In this document: piece after piece, positions 60,641 through 64,000 of the stretch
Layout of the letters: each line of letters opens with the position of its first letter
How positions within the stretch are numbered: the stretch's first letter is position 1
Assembly: GCF_023195695.1 (NCBI RefSeq)
Contig: NZ_JALPQG010000007.1
Coordinates: forward strand, 186,001 to 250,000
From: Aliiroseovarius sp. S1339
Lineage (GTDB): Bacteria > Pseudomonadota > Alphaproteobacteria > Rhodobacterales > Rhodobacteraceae
DNA: 64,000 nt
Reading direction: 5' to 3'
Notes under the pieces: generated by a model
Seen by the model: the letters and a program-made list of their open reading frames with translations, nothing else
Told to the model about the DNA's origin: nothing
Database searches by the model: none
Program-made: the position numbers and the translations under genes

Positions 60641-61135
60641 ATGACACCCGAAGACATCGTGAAACTGCCCTATCGCCCCTGTGTTGGCATTATGCTGGCA
60701 AACCGCGACGGTAAGCTGTTTGTCGGCCAGCGTTTGGATGCGGCGAAATTGGGCACCAAAAACGCGTGGCAGATGCCGCAAGGCGGGGTCGATGACGGCG
60801 AAGACCCACGCGATGCGGCCTTGCGCGAGCTTTGGGAAGAAACCGGCGTGACGCGCGATTTGGTGCAGGTTGAGGCCGAATTGCCCGACTGGCTGCCCTA
60901 TGACCTGCCGCACGAGATTGTCCCGCGCATCTGGAAAGGGCGGTTTCGCGGGCAGAAGCAACGCTGGTTCCTGCTGCGGTTTCTTGGCGACGACAGTGCC
61001 GTGAACATCGAAACCGAACACCCTGAATTCAGTCAATGGGCGTGGATGGACCCGGACGATGTGGTGGCCAACATTGTGCCCTTCAAGCGCGATATTTATG
61101 CAGTGGTTCTTGCTGGATTTCGGGGGCAGCTGTGA
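60641..61135 (+). CDS. rppH: RNA pyrophosphohydrolase
   Basis: RppH removes pyrophosphate from 5'-triphosphate mRNA ends and so starts RNA decay. The 164-residue Nudix protein opens [25 protein letters not shown] and has an intact Nudix box [23 protein letters not shown] (about 49-71), followed by WLPYDLP and [20 protein letters not shown], which are typical of RppH. ATG 60641 follows AGGTG. It shares one base with the next gene. Confidence 0.95.
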   Translation: MTPEDIVKLPYRPCVGIMLANRDGKLFVGQRLDAAKLGTKNAWQMPQGGVDDGEDPRDAALRELWEETGVTRDLVQVEAELPDWLPYDLPHEIVPRIWKGRFRGQKQRWFLLRFLGDDSAVNIETEHPEFSQWAWMDPDDVVANIVPFKRDIYAVVLAGFRGQL

Positions 61136-61623
61136 TGCGTTGGGTTGCATTGCTTCTTGCCGTTGCCGTGCCGCTGCCCGCCATGGCCTTGTCCTGCATG
61201 CCCTATAACGCGATCTCGGCCTATCGCGACGCGGCAAAGTCGTCAGATGACTATGTGGTTGTCTTGGGCGATCTAAGGTTCGACACGCGCAAACTACCAA
61301 AAGTGGATTGGAACAACCAAGAAGACACCAAGCCCGACAATCACCTGACAGGCCGCATCACCGGAAAAAGCCTGACACGCAAAGGATTTACCAACGCGTT
61401 TGAGCGCCAGATCGACATCAACGTGCAGTGTCTGGGGCCTTGGTGTGCCGGGTTGGCGCAAGGCACGCATCTTGTGTTCCTGAAGCGTGAAAACGGGGCC
61501 TATTTGTTAGAAACCAATCCGTGCGGCGGTTTTGCCCATGGCGACCCGACGCCTGCAGTCTTGAAGAAGATCGAAGGGTGTATGCGCGGTGAACGGTGTG
61601 ATCCGATGATCAGCGATCGTTGA
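61135..61623 (+). CDS. Small secreted Cys-rich protein of unknown function
   Basis: A 162-residue protein with a signal peptide ([18 protein letters not shown]) and about eight cysteines, which suggest periplasmic disulfides ([32 protein letters not shown]). The cysteine spacing and the [18 protein letters not shown] segment recall bacterial proteins of NTR/TIMP-like fold, but I cannot confirm this. Its start overlaps the rppH stop by one base. Function unknown. Confidence 0.72.
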   Translation: MRWVALLLAVAVPLPAMALSCMPYNAISAYRDAAKSSDDYVVVLGDLRFDTRKLPKVDWNNQEDTKPDNHLTGRITGKSLTRKGFTNAFERQIDINVQCLGPWCAGLAQGTHLVFLKRENGAYLLETNPCGGFAHGDPTPAVLKKIEGCMRGERCDPMISDR

Positions 61624-61699
61624 GGTCCACGCTTTCGCCCTTCGCAAATTCGATTTTCCAGCTATAAGGGCGGCAACTCAACGCTGCCGGAGACCCCCG

Positions 61700-62389
61700 A
61701 TGTCCTTTGACCGCTCAATCAAAATCGCCCCTTCGATCCTTTCTGCCGATTTCGCTAATTTCGGGCAGGAAATTCAGGCGATTGAGGCGCAGGGCGCTGA
61801 CTGGGTTCATGTGGATGTGATGGATGGTCATTTCGTGCCCAACCTGACCTTCGGCCCCCCCGCCGTGAAAGCCTTTCGTCCGCATGTGAAAACCTTCATG
61901 GACGTGCACCTGATGATCGCGCCTGTCGATCCCTATATCGAAGCTTACGCCGAAGCCGGTGCCGACATGATCACCGCCCATGTTGAGGCTGGCCCCCATA
62001 TTCATCGCACGTTGCAGGCCATCAAGGCGCAAGGCGTGAAAGCAGGTGTCAGCCTGAATCCCGGCACGCCGCTGGAAAGCATTGAGCATGTGATGGACCT
62101 TATTGATATGGTCCTGATCATGACGGTGAACCCCGGCTTTGGCGGGCAGAAATTCATCCACTCCGGCGTTGATAAAACCCGGCGAGTGCGCCAGATGATC
62201 GGCGACCGTCCGATCCACATCCAGATTGATGGCGGCGTTACAACAGAAACTGCCCCGCTGGTGGCTGCTGCCGGGGCAGACGTGTTGGTCGCAGGGTCGG
62301 CTGTTTTCAAAGGTGGATCGGTGAACAAGCCGGAAGTCTACGGGGAAAATATTCGCGCAATCCGGGCGGCGGGCGACGCCGGGCGTTAA
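61700..62389 (+). CDS. rpe: Ribulose-phosphate 3-epimerase
   Basis: Rpe interconverts ribulose 5-phosphate and xylulose 5-phosphate in the pentose phosphate pathway. The 229-residue TIM barrel has the family motifs: [67 protein letters not shown] and [30 protein letters not shown]. Catalytic Asp and His ligands are intact. Single gene, preceded by a 76-base spacer. Confidence 0.97.
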   Translation: MSFDRSIKIAPSILSADFANFGQEIQAIEAQGADWVHVDVMDGHFVPNLTFGPPAVKAFRPHVKTFMDVHLMIAPVDPYIEAYAEAGADMITAHVEAGPHIHRTLQAIKAQGVKAGVSLNPGTPLESIEHVMDLIDMVLIMTVNPGFGGQKFIHSGVDKTRRVRQMIGDRPIHIQIDGGVTTETAPLVAAAGADVLVAGSAVFKGGSVNKPEVYGENIRAIRAAGDAGR

Positions 62390-62452
62390 TCGCTGGCGTT
62401 ACACATGCGAATGAGTCTATGTTTTCTGAACCATAGACAGGAAGGCACTCGC

Positions 62453-63400
62453 ATGATCCGTTTTACCGCCGCACTTCTGGCCATCCTTGCAAGCCCTGCT
62501 CTTGCCGACGAAGACATCCCCGACCAGTATCCGGGGTCAGTGTTGTATGAAAAACCTGTCGAAGTGATCCCTGACATTTGGACGGCCATCGGGGCCACGG
62601 CGCCTCCGGGTTATGAAAATGCGGGCCACAACAACAACCTCAGCTTCATCGTCACGGGGGACGGTGTCGTCGTTGTCAACGCGGGCGCCAACTACAAGCT
62701 TGCTGAAGCGCTGCATACTGAAATCAAGGCCATCACAGATCAGCCCGTCAAGCTTGTGATCAACGAAAACGGCCAAGGCCACGCCATGCTGGGCAATAAT
62801 TACTGGATTGCACAGGGGGTCGATGTTTTGGCCCATGTCGATGCGGCCCACGAGTTTGAGGAATATGCCGGGCAGATTTACGAAGGCATGAAGCGCTATG
62901 CGCTGGAGAACGCAGAGGGCACCGAACCGATGGGGCCGACCCAGACCTTTGAAGACAAACACATCATCGACATGGGATCAAAGCACATCGAGGTTCTGTA
63001 TTCCGGCCCTGCCCACAGCGCCGGTGACATTCAGGTTTGGTTGCCCGAAGACGGCCTGATGATCGCGGGCGATATGGCATTTCACAACCGTATTCCCCCG
63101 ATTTTCGAAGATACCTGCACAAGCTGCTGGATCGAAACGTGGGAAACCGTGTTCGCCCCCCTCGGCGCGACCTATGTGATCCCCGGCCACGGCTACCCGA
63201 CCAACATGGCGCAGGTGGAAAAGCACACCATCGGGTATCTGAAGCACCTGCGGGGCGAAATCGGCACGTTGCTGGAAAACGGCGGCACCTTGGAAGATGC
63301 CTATTACGTGGACCAATCCCCCTACGCCCACCACGATACGTTCGAGGAACTGGCGACCAAGAACGCCGGTCAGGTCTTTACCGAGATGGAGTTCGAATGA
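62453..63400 (+). CDS. Exported MBL-fold protein with altered metal motif
   Basis: A 315-residue protein with a signal peptide (MIRFTAALLAILASPALA) and a metallo-beta-lactamase fold. The later metal positions are kept: His188 (GPAHSAGD), Asp207 (IAGDMAFH) and His246 (IPGHG). The first motif, normally HxHxDH, reads NENGQGHA (104-111), so three of its ligands are replaced and His110 stands at the Asp position. It resembles the SoxH/quinoprotein-relay type of exported MBL proteins in outline. Catalysis by the standard two-zinc mechanism is unlikely. ATG 62453 was chosen at the signal peptide, after GGAAGG. Confidence 0.85.
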   Translation: MIRFTAALLAILASPALADEDIPDQYPGSVLYEKPVEVIPDIWTAIGATAPPGYENAGHNNNLSFIVTGDGVVVVNAGANYKLAEALHTEIKAITDQPVKLVINENGQGHAMLGNNYWIAQGVDVLAHVDAAHEFEEYAGQIYEGMKRYALENAEGTEPMGPTQTFEDKHIIDMGSKHIEVLYSGPAHSAGDIQVWLPEDGLMIAGDMAFHNRIPPIFEDTCTSCWIETWETVFAPLGATYVIPGHGYPTNMAQVEKHTIGYLKHLRGEIGTLLENGGTLEDAYYVDQSPYAHHDTFEELATKNAGQVFTEMEFE

Positions 63401-63409
63401 GCCGCGCGC

Positions 63410-64000
63410 CTAGCCTGTCTTGGCGCGCAGATGGTCCAGCATCGCGCCCGATCCAAATCCGTCCGCCACCAGCCCGTGATCCTTTTGATACGACCGCAGG
63501 GCTTTGGCCGTGTTGGGGCCGAAAAACCCATCTGCGCCCAGCGTGTCGTAACCCGCGTTGATCAGCCGCTCCTGCAACTCGCGCATCTCGTCCCGTTTCA
63601 AAATGACCAGATCATCAGGGCACTGTTTTACAATCGGCTTGCCCCCTTGCAAACGGTCCGCCAGACAACCGACCGCAATGACATAGGCATCCGCCCGGTT
63701 ATAGGTGCGAAGCACATCGAAATTGGTGAAGGTCAGGAAAGCCGGACCGCGCGCGCCCGACGGCAGCAAGACAGAGCTTTCGCCATAATCCGGCACCGGG
63801 GCACCATCCGCCGCGACAACACCCAACGCGGACCAATCGGGAACGGGTCGTTTGGTTTGCAGGCCAGCACGTTCGAAATCGAAGCCCTTGGGCAGTTGGA
63901 CTTCAACCCGGCACGGGCGGCTCATCTGCCAGCCGTGCTGCGCCAGATAGTTGGCGATGGACGCTAGCCCGTCTTCCGGGTCATCGCCCCAGATATCGCG
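63410..64000 (-). CDS. Lytic murein transglycosylase with peptidoglycan-binding domain (C-terminal part)
   Basis: The frame enters from the right edge (RDIWGDDPEDGLASIANYLAQHGW) and stops at 63410, giving 196 residues. The first part matches the C-terminal lobe of MltB-type transglycosylases (ASIANYLAQHGW, then FTNFDVLRTYNRADAYVIAVGCLADRL). The last 60 residues are a PG_binding_1 domain (LQERLINAGYDTLGADGFFGPNTAKALRSYQKDHGL). The catalytic Glu and the start are outside the window. It cleaves peptidoglycan in the periplasm. Tail to tail with the MBL-fold gene. Confidence 0.9.
   Translation of the reverse strand, partial: RDIWGDDPEDGLASIANYLAQHGWQMSRPCRVEVQLPKGFDFERAGLQTKRPVPDWSALGVVAADGAPVPDYGESSVLLPSGARGPAFLTFTNFDVLRTYNRADAYVIAVGCLADRLQGGKPIVKQCPDDLVILKRDEMRELQERLINAGYDTLGADGFFGPNTAKALRSYQKDHGLVADGFGSGAMLDHLRAKTG

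Noticed and set aside
1-64000. CRISPR arrays, prophage, transposases, toxin-antitoxin or phage-defence genes
   Set aside because: I looked for regular repeats, terminal inverted repeats and the typical protein families and found none; the window is core chromosome.

Overview
The window is a stretch of core chromosome from an alphaproteobacterium of the Rhodobacterales (roseobacter type). This rests on the gene content: an RpoE-ChrR singlet-oxygen pair beside its lipid-modification genes, a VPLPA-type C-terminal sorting signal, the order rsfS-rlmH-gpmI-envC-ctpA-rppH, and many conserved hypothetical genes typical of that group. I saw no insertion sequence, prophage, CRISPR array, plasmid function or rRNA operon. 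One tRNA gene (Pro, CGG) is present. Both ends cut a gene.

Layout. 1-8.7 kb holds housekeeping genes: a DUF465 protein, a TrmN-like methyltransferase, a polyprenyl diphosphate synthase, ispE, a TPR protein, electron transfer flavoprotein-ubiquinone oxidoreductase, greA and a membrane protein of unknown function. 8.7-15.5 kb, minus strand, holds an RND pump with its adaptor, moaB, a phosphoesterase and a uracil-DNA glycosylase that lacks the family's Fe-S cysteines. 15.7-22.7 kb, mainly plus strand, holds pyrB, a PH-like membrane protein, a degenerate dihydroorotase, a GNAT enzyme, plsY, a DUF805 protein, a histone-deacetylase-like hydrolase, a nitroreductase and a CysZ-like protein.

22.8-32.1 kb is the most interesting block. 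rpoE-chrR is followed by a secreted fasciclin protein, a minus-strand DUF1365-SDR pair, and a divergent plus-strand operon: FAD oxidase/desaturase-like protein, cyclopropane-fatty-acid-synthase-like methylase, chalcone-isomerase-like protein, MFS carrier, DUF3833 and a TspO-related protein. Three promoter-like sites with the same architecture (TGATCC, exactly 18 bases, then TA-rich) lie before rpoE and on both sides of the divergent promoter region. This is the picture expected of a self-contained singlet-oxygen regulon that remodels membrane fatty acids. The promoter of the DUF1365-SDR pair is so close to its start codon that the mRNA should be leaderless or nearly so.

32.1-41.5 kb is an amino-acid and keto-acid catabolism block. 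Two Lrp/AsnC regulators each diverge from their probable targets: a fused indolepyruvate:ferredoxin oxidoreductase, and a methionine gamma-lyase/2-oxobutanoate dehydrogenase pair that resembles the mde operon of Pseudomonas. A glutathionyl-hydroquinone reductase lies between them. 41.6-46.1 kb carries a Gtr-like glycosylation pair (GT2 enzyme plus a GtrA domain fused to a GT-C-like membrane protein) and a PilP/GspC-like envelope protein. 46.4-53.7 kb, minus strand, holds tRNA-Pro, a GNAT enzyme, leuB, a secreted endonuclease/phosphatase-family protein, a membrane protein, leuD, a VPLPA-CTERM protein and leuC. 54-64 kb holds an MscS channel, the rsfS-rlmH-gpmI-envC-ctpA-rppH series, rpe, an MBL-fold protein with an altered metal motif, and the C-terminal part of a lytic transglycosylase.
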